Positions 1 through 7,591 of a stretch of 16,621 nt of DNA are shown in pieces. The notes under the pieces are model-generated. The model worked only from the letters and a program-made list of their open reading frames with translations. It made no database searches and was not told where the DNA came from. A program made the translations under genes and the position numbers. Each line of letters opens with the position of its first letter. The stretch's first letter is position 1. The DNA is taken from contig DAOVPH010000008.1 in the NCBI GenBank assembly GCA_030629295.1, forward strand, positions 1 through 16,621, written 5' to 3'. Source of the stretch: Candidatus Latescibacterota bacterium. Lineage in GTDB: Bacteria; Latescibacterota; MVCY01.

Positions 1-840
1 ATATATCGGGACAGCTGGGGGATGGTTCAACGACAGCTAAGTGACGCATACGGTGAACTGCGCGATGGCTACGCTGGCCAGGAGTTGGAGGTTGCCTGCA
101 AAGAAAAGATTGATCCAGACAGGCTGGAATTTGAATCCCCTCACGCAGATTACCGGTACAAGGAGACAAGTGTCAATGTCAAAAAATATAGAGACCGATA
201 TGCTATTTTCTGCAAAGTTGGCGGGCCATATTCGCGTACTTCCAGGCTGCGAGGGACCGAACAGTTCTTGATAGACATTGCGGAAGATCCAGAATATGCC
301 AAAGCCCTTGTCGAAAAAGTCGCCTATCATATAACTATGGTGGGCCTGGAGCACTTGAGAAGAGACGACTTCACCTCCAGCGGAATATGGATTTTCGATG
401 ATATAGCCGATAACAATGGCTTGATTATGGGACCACACCATTATGAACACATATTTTATCCCAGCCTGGTGAAAATGGTAAAGACATTCAAAGAGGCGGG
501 CGTCAGCAAAGTGCTTATGCATTCCGATGGTAATCTTGAATCCGTGTTGGATATGTTTATAGAGGCTGGGATAGACAGCATCAACCCCGTCGAACCCAAA
601 TCGGGTATGGACATAGTAAGATTGAGGAAAAAGTATGGTGACAGACTATCGTTCATAGGCGGTATGTGCAATTCATTCATCCTGCCAAAAGGCAGCAAGG
701 AAGAGATAACAAAGCAAGTGCGGACAATTGTTGAGCTGGGAAAAGAGGGGGGAGTAATATTTGGTTCTCACTCGATCGGAGCTGATGTTCCCATTGAAAA
801 TTATGATTTAGCAATTAGGACTTATAGGGAAATCAGATAG
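1..840 (+). CDS. Uroporphyrinogen decarboxylase (URO-D) family protein, 5' partial
   Basis: The reading frame is open from base 1 to a TAG stop, so the true start lies upstream of the window; the first ATG at 22 is internal or a later alternative. Visible residues fit the C-terminal three quarters of a URO-D TIM barrel, such as a WIFDDIAD segment, an LMHSDGN segment (His codon at 520-522) and a late GGVIFGSHSIGADVP loop. In the MtaA/CmuA corrinoid methyltransferase branch this His belongs to a zinc-binding HxC pair; here it is His-Ser-Asp, so metal binding by that route is doubtful. True heme-pathway HemE is unlikely because no heme genes are nearby and the sequence resembles the uncharacterised MtaA/CmuA-like group. 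It is followed 57 bases later by an aldolase gene, suggesting shared catabolic work, perhaps on a methylated or sugar-acid substrate. The family call is firm and the substrate unknown. Confidence 0.85.
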   Translation: MYRDSWGMVQRQLSDAYGELRDGYAGQELEVACKEKIDPDRLEFESPHADYRYKETSVNVKKYRDRYAIFCKVGGPYSRTSRLRGTEQFLIDIAEDPEYAKALVEKVAYHITMVGLEHLRRDDFTSSGIWIFDDIADNNGLIMGPHHYEHIFYPSLVKMVKTFKEAGVSKVLMHSDGNLESVLDMFIEAGIDSINPVEPKSGMDIVRLRKKYGDRLSFIGGMCNSFILPKGSKEEITKQVRTIVELGKEGGVIFGSHSIGADVPIENYDLAIRTYREIR

Positions 841-897
841 CCAAAATCTGGCGCTTGAGTCACAAACTGAATGCATTTCATACAGGAGGAATAGCAT

Positions 898-1680
898 ATG
901 AACATTGTTAGAAAGGCATTACTCGAGCGTAGGGTAACGGTTGGCAGTTGGCTGCAAATCGGCCATCCTGCCTCAGCAGAACTTTTGGATCGTGTCGGGT
1001 TTGACTGGTTGGCCATTGATTGTGAGCACGGAATAATCGATCTCGAAACCGCAGCCGCTATGATGCGGGCGATGAATCGAGCTATTCCACTTGTAAGGGT
1101 GACGGAGAACAGCGCCATTTCTATTCGTCGCGCGCTTGATGCGGGCGCTGGGGGGGTAATCATCCCAATGGTGAACACTCCAGAAGAGGCCAGGCGAGCA
1201 GTAGAGGCAGCAAAATATGCCCCCACTGGAAACCGTGGTTTTGGCTACTGCAGGGCCAATGCCTACGGATACGACTTTGATAATTATCTGGAACGAGCCA
1301 ACGATGAAATAGCTGTAATTGTCCAGATAGAACATACACAGGCGGCCCAGAATATAAAACAGATCCTCCGGGTTGAAGGAATCGATGGCATTCTGGTGGG
1401 TCCGTATGATCTCACCGGGTCAATGGGAATACCCGGACAATTAAAGAATCCTAAGGTAAAGGCAATTCTTGACCGAATTCTGGAAGCCTGTCTTGAAGCT
1501 GGGAAATCAGCGGGCATTCACGATGTAAGGCCAACACGCGATTCGGTGTCACATCTCATAGAAGAAGGATTTACCTTCCTGGCCATCGGTGTCGACATGG
1601 TATTTATGCAAACAGCCGCTCAGAATATTATTGAATTCGCCCGGGAGATTGGGAACGACGGGATGGACAAGAGACAATAA
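898..1680 (+). CDS. HpcH/HpaI family class II aldolase (2-keto-3-deoxy-sugar-acid or hydroxy-oxo-diacid aldolase type)
   Basis: This 260-residue protein has the normal length for the family and every active-site landmark: DCEHG with His44 as likely base, Arg67 in the LVRV strand, the metal ligand Glu145 in QIEHT, and Asp171 in GPYDLTGS. These enzymes are divalent-metal-dependent and cleave 4-hydroxy-2-oxo acids to pyruvate plus an aldehyde; relatives include HpaI, GarL and RhmA. The sequence does not say which substrate is used. The start is well supported by AGGAGGA at 884-890, seven bases before the ATG. It lies between a URO-D protein and an unrecognised protein on the same strand and is probably co-transcribed with both. 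The product is cytosolic, with no signal peptide. Confidence 0.9.
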   Translation: MNIVRKALLERRVTVGSWLQIGHPASAELLDRVGFDWLAIDCEHGIIDLETAAAMMRAMNRAIPLVRVTENSAISIRRALDAGAGGVIIPMVNTPEEARRAVEAAKYAPTGNRGFGYCRANAYGYDFDNYLERANDEIAVIVQIEHTQAAQNIKQILRVEGIDGILVGPYDLTGSMGIPGQLKNPKVKAILDRILEACLEAGKSAGIHDVRPTRDSVSHLIEEGFTFLAIGVDMVFMQTAAQNIIEFAREIGNDGMDKRQ

Positions 1681-1793
1681 AATGATGAGGAGGCATCTAT
1701 ACAAGAATTGAGCGTGTGAGACCAAGGGTCTGCATTATGGATGTTACGGAGATGTTTCTTGTGCAACAATAACAAGATAGGAGGATAAAAAAC

Positions 1794-2540
1794 ATGCCCA
1801 AGAAAAGTGACAAACAGGATGTCGAGGTTGCTTCTTATACCATACCAGGCAGCATAAAGGTTTATCGTTCTCCTCAAGATGACGATCAATTGGGTGAATT
1901 ACGGGAGGTGGAAATTTTTGAAACAGAACATCATGTTTATACAACTCCCTTCCGATACAAGAATGTCAAAATAGACGGCTGGTTGGAAGTTGGCGCTGCT
2001 AAGGGGGTGGAGCTTCTCGCTGATGTGGGGAGTATAACAATCGTAGAGGAAAAACCCATCATTTCAGTGACGGTAGTGGGCTCAGGATGCTCGGGTCGGA
2101 ACTATAACATCGTCGAGTGGTGGGGTCCTGGCGAAAAACTTACGGACCGCAAGACTCGGGCCCCGCAGTTGATCAAGAGACAAAGAATCGACAACCTGAA
2201 GGGACAGCATGATGCTTGGACTCAAAGTGCTTTGACGCAAGAACCGCCAGAATTCGAATCCGTAGAAGAGGCCAGGGAATACATTAAAAATATCCAAAAG
2301 TGGGTTTACAATATGACCAGTGGATACTATATGCCCGGCAGTCTGATGAGTGGACTATACGAGAATACAGCCTACTTCAGGATTGGAGATACATCCCGCC
2401 CCAAGCATACTCCCTATAAGGTAGTCATCAGGGGTGGCGGTTTGGACTATGAAGACCCTGGAACTGAGATAGTACGCTATCCGGCAGACTATACCTTCAG
2501 GCTGATCGATATTGTGCTGAAAAAACCTCCGTCTGAATAA
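1794..2540 (+). CDS. Hypothetical protein, 248 residues, unrecognised family
   Basis: I do not recognise this protein. It starts at an ATG nine bases after AGGAGG (1779-1784), so expression looks real. It has no signal peptide or membrane segment and looks like a soluble, mainly beta-strand protein with a short helical stretch around residues 150-165. Features that stand out are a VGSGCSGRNYNIVEWWGPGE segment in the middle with a lone Cys, a Tyr-rich MTSGYYMPGS stretch, and an RGGGLDYEDPGTE loop near the C-terminus. It is the third gene of the plus-strand group with the URO-D protein and the aldolase, and the last before convergent transcription with the deacetylase gene. It could be an accessory or binding protein for that pathway, but this rests on position alone. 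Confidence 0.75.
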   Translation: MPKKSDKQDVEVASYTIPGSIKVYRSPQDDDQLGELREVEIFETEHHVYTTPFRYKNVKIDGWLEVGAAKGVELLADVGSITIVEEKPIISVTVVGSGCSGRNYNIVEWWGPGEKLTDRKTRAPQLIKRQRIDNLKGQHDAWTQSALTQEPPEFESVEEAREYIKNIQKWVYNMTSGYYMPGSLMSGLYENTAYFRIGDTSRPKHTPYKVVIRGGGLDYEDPGTEIVRYPADYTFRLIDIVLKKPPSE

Positions 2541-2626
2541 AGAGCTAATAAACCAAAAAGAGTTTAGCGGAACAATGGGATTTTGACCTCTTACGAATGG
2601 CATTGACCTTGATTCAGAGATATCCA

Positions 2627-3328
2627 TTAAGGAAGCAACCTGCTGCTGGGATTCCTTCCCCAGACCTTACATCGTCTAAATCCCTCCGCATATTTAACTC
2701 CGCACTGCAGGCCGCGCATTCGAGCCATTGTTTCGATAAACTCAACGGTATCGATATTATCATGTTCTTTAAGCCACTGATACTGGCTCTGGTGGCAAAG
2801 AAGCATCTGCCGTTTAGTCTCCATCGTCTCAGTAACATCCACATATTCTTCTGGGAGGAACTCTACTCCGGCTAAAGTATCCATATAATAGATGGGAGGG
2901 ATCACGCTGGTGGGTTCTCCTCCGGCAGAAAAATTCGGTAAAGTAGCATGAAAGCTGGAGTCGAAGACCACCTGGCTGGCGATCACATGATCGGGCATAT
3001 AATCAGAAGGAGAGTGGGTGATGATCACATCAGGCCGGGCCTGGCGTATTACATCTACTGTTTTGGTCACACTCTCCAAATTATAATGAAGTTCACAGTC
3101 GGGGAAATCCAGCTTTAAGTGCTTAGCACCTATTACTGCAGCCGCCTTTTCTGCCTCCTTATCCCTTATTTCCCTGAGCTCTTCCGGAGGGATCTCGAAG
3201 TGGCCCTTATCGCCAGTGCAGAGATGGCACATAAAAACTCTATTTCCGGCTTTAACATATTTAGCCAGTGTGGCAGCGCAAAGAAACTCTATGTCATCAG
3301 GATGAGCCCCTATAGCAAGGATGTTCAT
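2627..3328 (-). CDS. PIG-L / LmbE family deacetylase
   Basis: This 233-residue protein belongs to the zinc-dependent GlcNAc-PI de-N-acetylase superfamily, which removes acetyl groups from N-acetylglucosamine-containing substrates such as GlcNAc-inositol, GlcNAc-malate or antibiotic precursors. The N-terminal MNILAIGAHPDD motif supplies His9 and Asp12 as zinc ligands and Asp11 as general base; MPDHVIAS supplies His114, the third ligand; THSPSDY at 104-110 is also typical. Length and start are normal, with GAGGAGG five bases before the ATG. There is no signal peptide, so the product is cytosolic. It converges on the unknown gene ending at 2540 and lies downstream of the Memo-AMMECR1 gene across a 155-base gap. 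A BshB-like role in bacillithiol synthesis is possible, but no bshA or bshC is in view. Confidence 0.92.
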   Translation of the reverse strand: MNILAIGAHPDDIEFLCAATLAKYVKAGNRVFMCHLCTGDKGHFEIPPEELREIRDKEAEKAAAVIGAKHLKLDFPDCELHYNLESVTKTVDVIRQARPDVIITHSPSDYMPDHVIASQVVFDSSFHATLPNFSAGGEPTSVIPPIYYMDTLAGVEFLPEEYVDVTETMETKRQMLLCHQSQYQWLKEHDNIDTVEFIETMARMRGLQCGVKYAEGFRRCKVWGRNPSSRLLP

Positions 3329-3429
3329 GAAAACCTCCTCGATTTGAGTAAATAATCGTCATTGAACCCAGCAACCACATTCTGCCGAAAAACGGGGTAG
3401 TTGAACACGATCCGAGTGTTGAGGAACGA

Positions 3430-3474
3430 AACCCAACTCCCCTGTCTTGTTGGGTTCGCTGCGCTCAAACCAAC
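3430..3474. repeat. Palindromic repeat remnant with two competing hairpins
   Basis: AACCCAAC (3430-3437) pairs perfectly with GTTGGGTT (3449-3456), and the latter can alternatively pair with AAACCAAC (3467-3474), with one mismatch, across a CGCTGCGCTC loop. The GTTGGGTT-CGCTGCGCTC-AACCCAAC form is a common intergenic palindrome in bacterial genomes. It sits just past the stop of the Memo-AMMECR1 gene. On the minus strand the hairpin is followed only by TCGTT, so it would be a poor intrinsic terminator. Confidence 0.55.
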
Positions 3475-3483
3475 GTGCGAGAC

Positions 3484-5025
3484 TTATTCTCTCTCAGATT
3501 CGTGAAACACCAGGGCAGTGTAAGTATAGATTTCTGCACCCTTCTTCCAGGCATCAGGGGAAAGCCCTGCCTTGTCAGAACAACACCGCTCCAAGAATTC
3601 AATCTTGCTCCATCCAGTCTCGGTGGCCACCTGGGGGAGAAAAGTACCCGCCCGGTTTCCCATCCTTACATAGATGCCGTCTATCCCCATCCTTATCTCA
3701 TCTATGCTTTTTATCCTCCTCATCGGGGAAAGCACAGATATCTCGATTTTTATCTCCGGAAGCTCATCCATTGTAATGAGGTTGTAGGCAAATCTGTAAT
3801 CCTGGGTGGCAGCGGCAACGGTCATCTGGGAGACAAGCCTGTACAAAGGCGTATCAGGGGCAAAATGTCCTATACAACCCCGAAGTCTTCCCTGGTTGGT
3901 CAAAGTGACAAAAACGCCCCTTTTCTGGCGAAGACCGGGATCCTGAACCTGGAATTCAGGGATCTTCTCTTTCCTCAAACAACAGTTAAGCGTCTTTCGG
4001 GCGATTTGCAAAAGGGCTGCTTTCTGCTCCTCGGTGAGGGCGAACTCTCCACTTCGCCCTTGTCCTTTAGCCTCTGACCTACCTGTTTTATAAACTACTA
4101 CTGATCCGTAACCTACTACTCTGTCGCGGTTAGTCCTCCCCCTTACAGTCACATCACCCGAGTTGGCGTATTTGAGGACCTTCACCTCGGTTGCTCCCAA
4201 TCTCTTGGCGGTCATCAACACCGTCGCCACCGGTCCCAGTCCACAAAGGGTGCAGTCAAGGTTAAGTACTCCTTGAGCTAAAATCTGTCTGCTGGACTGC
4301 AGAAGTTTGAGAGGGTCAAGGGATTCAATCACCTCCAGGGTTTGTCGATCTACCCGACAGGCATCCTCGTAGCGGGGATAGTGGGACATATCCGAGCTTG
4401 CCACCAGCAGCACCTTTTTGTTTCCTATCGTCTTAATCAGGGCGTCGCTCAGCATCTGGCAGTTCTCTGGACTGGGATTCCCCATAATGATGGGCACAAG
4501 CTTGAACTTCCTCAATACGCACTGGAGAAAGGGCAACTGAACCTCCACCGCATGTTCTCGAGAGTGGGCAGCAGGGGTGAACTTGATCTTGGGATTAGCA
4601 GCCTTAAGCTTTTTTACCAGTTCCATATCCACCTCCACCTTTCCCAGCGGTGTCTGGTAGCAATCCCAACTGCCCACAGAGACACCCTCTAAGTGAAGAT
4701 AATGGCTGGGCCCAATAATTATGACATCATCAAACTCCTTACCCTTCAGTTGGTTGTATGAGTAAGCTGCCACTTGTCCGGAGAAGACATATCCGGCATG
4801 AGGCGACAGTAGAGCCACTATCTGGCCCTCTATCTCTGCATCGGTTGCCCGGGCGAGAAACCCCTCTACCATTTTTTTCAGTTCAGATGGTGAATCAGGA
4901 TAGAAGCTGCCCGCTACCGCTGGCGATCTGATCGCTACGGCTGATTCTTCTCCCTTACAGCTCAGTACAAGCAAACCCAGTGCTCCCAGTGTTAAGAACA
5001 GAGCTATGATCTCCTTCACCGTCAA
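3484..5025 (-). CDS. Memo-AMMECR1 fusion protein (AmmeMemoRadiSam proteins B and A), putative lipoprotein
   Basis: This 513-residue protein joins two domains of the widespread but functionally unassigned AmmeMemoRadiSam system. Residues about 34-312 are a Memo (MEMO1-like) domain, related to non-heme iron dioxygenases, with SPHAGYVFSG (His76), GPSHYLH (His108), HSREHAVEVQLPFLQ, SSDMSHYPRYEDA and LCGLGP (Cys261) at the expected metal-site positions. Residues about 330-510 are an AMMECR1 domain with GVFVTL and the hallmark LRGCIG (381-386). The N-terminus has a hydrophobic segment ending LVLSC with Cys23, which resembles a lipoprotein signal, although Leu at the -2 position is not ideal. No radical SAM partner is in the window. 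The start is uncertain: TTG at 5025 is very close to the AAAGGGGGTG ribosome site, while GTG at 5019 (codon 3) has better spacing. Domain assignment is firm and cellular role unknown. Confidence 0.9.
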   Translation of the reverse strand: MTVKEIIALFLTLGALGLLVLSCKGEESAVAIRSPAVAGSFYPDSPSELKKMVEGFLARATDAEIEGQIVALLSPHAGYVFSGQVAAYSYNQLKGKEFDDVIIIGPSHYLHLEGVSVGSWDCYQTPLGKVEVDMELVKKLKAANPKIKFTPAAHSREHAVEVQLPFLQCVLRKFKLVPIIMGNPSPENCQMLSDALIKTIGNKKVLLVASSDMSHYPRYEDACRVDRQTLEVIESLDPLKLLQSSRQILAQGVLNLDCTLCGLGPVATVLMTAKRLGATEVKVLKYANSGDVTVRGRTNRDRVVGYGSVVVYKTGRSEAKGQGRSGEFALTEEQKAALLQIARKTLNCCLRKEKIPEFQVQDPGLRQKRGVFVTLTNQGRLRGCIGHFAPDTPLYRLVSQMTVAAATQDYRFAYNLITMDELPEIKIEISVLSPMRRIKSIDEIRMGIDGIYVRMGNRAGTFLPQVATETGWSKIEFLERCCSDKAGLSPDAWKKGAEIYTYTALVFHESERE

Positions 5026-5178
5026 GCACCCCCTTTAGATTAATGACAAAATCCAAAGCCAAAATGCCAAACAAAACCGCTTCTTTCCGTCTCTTTGACA
5101 CTCTGTTCTAACCCAACAAAGTGAAGATAATTTTCTCTCAAATAACGTTGGAATAGGTGTTCTTGATTTCCCGAAATA

Positions 5179-5203
5179 ATTCGTCTTCATTCGTGAAATT
5201 CGT
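5179..5203. repeat. Three phased ATTCGT repeats
   Basis: The hexamer ATTCGT occurs at 5179-5184, 5189-5194 and 5198-5203, spaced 10 and 9 bases apart, in the 207-base gap upstream of the Memo-AMMECR1 gene. This may be part of a dispersed intergenic repeat or a phased binding site. I see no convincing promoter in the rest of the gap. Confidence 0.35.
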
Positions 5204-5232
5204 GGTTGCCTTTCCGCATCTGGTAAAATGCC

Positions 5233-6000
5233 TTACCCCAACACTTCCCTGAGCCTTTCCGGATAGTTCGTGGCTATCCCGTCCACCCCTATTTCTATCA
5301 AGTGGTTCATCTCTGACGGTTCATCTACTGTCCAGACGGTAATAAAAAGACCCTCTTTATGCACCCCTTCTACCAGCTCAGCCGTGGTGAAACTCCACGG
5401 GAGCATAACGACATCGGCACTGATTTCCCTCGCTTCTCGCACTAAAAGTGGAGCCCGTGTAACTTTCCTAATGCCTACTAACATACCGGTTGAGATCTGA
5501 GCATCTAACTGTTTAACCTTGTTCAGGCTTTGGTGAAGAAAAGAGATGACGATGACCTCATCTTTTATGTTATTTTGCTCAATTGTTCGGACTACATCTT
5601 CCTCAATTCCTTTAACCTTAAGTTCTGCACATATCTTAGCCTTTCCCTTAACCAGTTCTATAACTTCCTGAAAGGTAGGTATTTGTTGGTCTGAGAAATC
5701 AGGGTGAAACTGAGCACCAGCATCCAAGCTTTTCAGTTCTTTGAGGCTCATATCGGCCACTATACCTCTGCTGCCGGTAGTGCGGTCTACTATACCGTTG
5801 TGAATTACCACTAAGTGGCCATCTCTGGTTCGGTGCAGATCAAGCTCTATCGCATCTGCGCCAATCTCCAGCGCCTTGCTGAACGCCGCCAGGGTGTTCT
5901 CTGGAGCTTGTCCCGAGGCCCCTCGGTGAGCAATATTGAGGATTCTGCCTTCCTTCTGCCATCTATCTACCAGGCCCATCTCTTCTCTCTCCTCAGGCAT
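5233..6000 (-). CDS. Glycerophosphodiester phosphodiesterase family protein
   Basis: The 255-residue protein is a GDPD-type TIM barrel that hydrolyses glycerophosphodiesters to glycerol-3-phosphate and an alcohol. Motifs seen are AHRGASG with catalytic His25-Arg26, ENT (Glu34), ELDLH with metal ligands Glu52 and Asp54, His67 in VVIHN, an AELK strand (Glu126), and the C-terminal WTVDEPSEM and GVDGIATNYPE segments. His67 is followed by Asn where most family members have Asp. There is no signal peptide, so a cytosolic enzyme is expected. The first ATG (5998-6000) is one base from the pepA stop (TGA-A-ATG), consistent with translational coupling. A second ATG at 5977-5979, codon 8, has the better ribosome site (GAGGAG nine bases upstream) and may be the real start. 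Confidence 0.92.
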   Translation of the reverse strand: MPEEREEMGLVDRWQKEGRILNIAHRGASGQAPENTLAAFSKALEIGADAIELDLHRTRDGHLVVIHNGIVDRTTGSRGIVADMSLKELKSLDAGAQFHPDFSDQQIPTFQEVIELVKGKAKICAELKVKGIEEDVVRTIEQNNIKDEVIVISFLHQSLNKVKQLDAQISTGMLVGIRKVTRAPLLVREAREISADVVMLPWSFTTAELVEGVHKEGLFITVWTVDEPSEMNHLIEIGVDGIATNYPERLREVLG

Positions 6001-6001
6001 T

Positions 6002-7489
6002 TCACATCTTCAGCACTGCCGCTGCCAGGGTCCTGGTTCCATAGCCAGTAGCCCCCTTCACCAAGTAGCCCTTCTGCTTATCGGTGAGCTCTTTGCCCGC
6101 TATGTCAATGTGGACCCAGGGGATCTTGTCCACAAACTGCTTCAGAAACATCCCCCCGATTATGGTCGAGGCCTCTCTGCCGCCACTGTTTTTGATATCA
6201 GCAATATCACTCTTTATCTGGTCAAAATATTCCTCAAACAGGGGCAGTTGCCACATCTTCTCTCCTGTCTCCTTGGAGTTGTCGACCAGCAGATCTACCA
6301 ATTTCTGGTCTGACCCTAACAGGGCAGCGGTAAGGTTACCCAGGGCAATGATACAGCCTCCGGTGAGGGTAGCTATGTCGATGATCTTGCCCGCACCCAG
6401 CCTTTGGGCATAGGTTAGGGCATCGGCTAAAATCAGCCTGCCTTCGGCATCGGTGGAGATTATCTCGATACTCTTTCCTCCCCGGCTTTTTATCACATCT
6501 CCAGGTTTAAGAGCATGACCACTAGGCATATTCTCGGTGGCTGGGATTATCCCCACCACATTCACCTGGGGCTTAAGCTGGGCCAAAATCTGCATTGCTC
6601 CGATCACTGCCGCCCCACCTGCCATATCGGCCTTCATCTCCTCCATCCCCTTGGAGGGTTTGATAGAGACTCCTCCGCTGTCGAAGGTGATGCCCTTGCC
6701 AATCAGGGCCACTGTATCCGCCTGAGGGTCCGTCTCATAGCGCATCACAATGAGGCGACAGGGTTCCTCACTGCCTTTAGCCACTGCTAAGAAAGCCTCG
6801 GCGCCCATTTTCCGCAGCTCTTCTTCGGCCAAGACCTCAATCCCCAGGGAGAATCTCTCCGTTACCTCTCTGGCTCTTTCTGTTAGCACCCGAGGGGTCA
6901 TCTGATTGCTGGGCTCGTTAACTAAGTTCCGGACCATATTCTGGGCTTGGGCGAAAATCTTGCCCCTCTCTACCCCTCTCTTCACCTCGGGGATCTTCTT
7001 TTCGTCAAACTCGACTACCAGGAGTTCTTCTATCTCTTTTTTCTCTTTCTTTTCCAGATACTTGTCGAATTTGTAGAGTCCCAATATCGCCCCTTCTGTT
7101 AGCGCCTGGGATGCACCTCTGGGGGCAAAGCCTGCAATCCCAGCCCCGTGGACGATGGTGCTCACTGATTTTGCCCCCAGTGCCCTTGCTTCCCTCAGGC
7201 TGGTGGCACTCACCTGCCTTATCCTGTCAACCGTGAACTCTTCTGATTTTCCTAAACCTGCAACTATTACTCTCTTGGCTGGGATTCTACCCAGAGAGTG
7301 AATCGCCGCTGTCTGGTTCAGTTCGCCTTTGAATTCCCCTTCTTTGATTAGGATTGATATGGCCCCGCCAAGGGCCTTGTCCACGGCGCCGGTGGCACCA
7401 CCGGGATGCTCGACTCCTTCAAAGAGATTAACAATAAGGGCATCGCTTTCTATCTGGACAATATCGCCTGGTGTTACCTTTATCTCCAT
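6002..7489 (-). CDS. pepA: Leucyl (cytosol) aminopeptidase, M17 family
   Basis: This 495-residue protein matches full-length M17 aminopeptidases, which are hexameric two-metal enzymes that release N-terminal residues from peptides. An N-terminal macro-like domain (about 1-170) precedes the catalytic domain. Active-site elements are GKGITFDSGG (Lys265, Asp270), a KADMAGG strand (Asp288), and STDAEGRL (Asp347, Glu349, Arg351). The family signature normally reads NTDAEGRL, and the Asn-to-Ser change is conservative and outside the metal ligands. The start is clear: AAGGAGG five bases before the ATG. It is probably co-transcribed with the downstream phosphodiesterase gene, whose start lies one base after its stop. 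Some PepA proteins also bind DNA, but nothing here tests that. Confidence 0.96.
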   Translation of the reverse strand: MEIKVTPGDIVQIESDALIVNLFEGVEHPGGATGAVDKALGGAISILIKEGEFKGELNQTAAIHSLGRIPAKRVIVAGLGKSEEFTVDRIRQVSATSLREARALGAKSVSTIVHGAGIAGFAPRGASQALTEGAILGLYKFDKYLEKKEKKEIEELLVVEFDEKKIPEVKRGVERGKIFAQAQNMVRNLVNEPSNQMTPRVLTERAREVTERFSLGIEVLAEEELRKMGAEAFLAVAKGSEEPCRLIVMRYETDPQADTVALIGKGITFDSGGVSIKPSKGMEEMKADMAGGAAVIGAMQILAQLKPQVNVVGIIPATENMPSGHALKPGDVIKSRGGKSIEIISTDAEGRLILADALTYAQRLGAGKIIDIATLTGGCIIALGNLTAALLGSDQKLVDLLVDNSKETGEKMWQLPLFEEYFDQIKSDIADIKNSGGREASTIIGGMFLKQFVDKIPWVHIDIAGKELTDKQKGYLVKGATGYGTRTLAAAVLKM

Positions 7490-7510
7490 CGATTCCTCCT
7501 TACCTGAGTT

Positions 7511-7589
7511 TCAAAAAGTTCAAAATTTGCCTAAATTTCAAAAATTTGGCGAACTTGGCAATCTTTGCTTGAAGTTCAATTTTGGCAAT
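7511..7589. repeat. AT-rich degenerate repeats between the oxidoreductase and pepA
   Basis: This 102-base gap is built of short related words: AAGTTCAA at 7516-7523 and 7572-7579, TTGGCAAT at 7555-7562 and 7582-7589, and a further TTGGC at 7546-7550, separated by runs of A and T. The composition differs sharply from the flanking genes. It may be a decayed tandem repeat or an AT-rich regulatory region upstream of pepA, which is read leftward from 7489. Confidence 0.4.
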
Positions 7590-7591
7590 TT

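Noticed and set aside
37..522. 161-codon minus-strand frame opposite the URO-D gene
   Set aside because: Antisense shadow; the plus frame carries the family motifs.
2541..2626. Possible bidirectional terminator between the convergent genes
   Set aside because: Only a weak, bulged stem (GCTAA...TTAGC) is visible, and no T tract follows on either strand.
3475..4077. 200-codon plus-strand frame opposite the Memo-AMMECR1 gene
   Set aside because: Antisense shadow of a gene with clear domains; no ribosome site and no recognisable motif.
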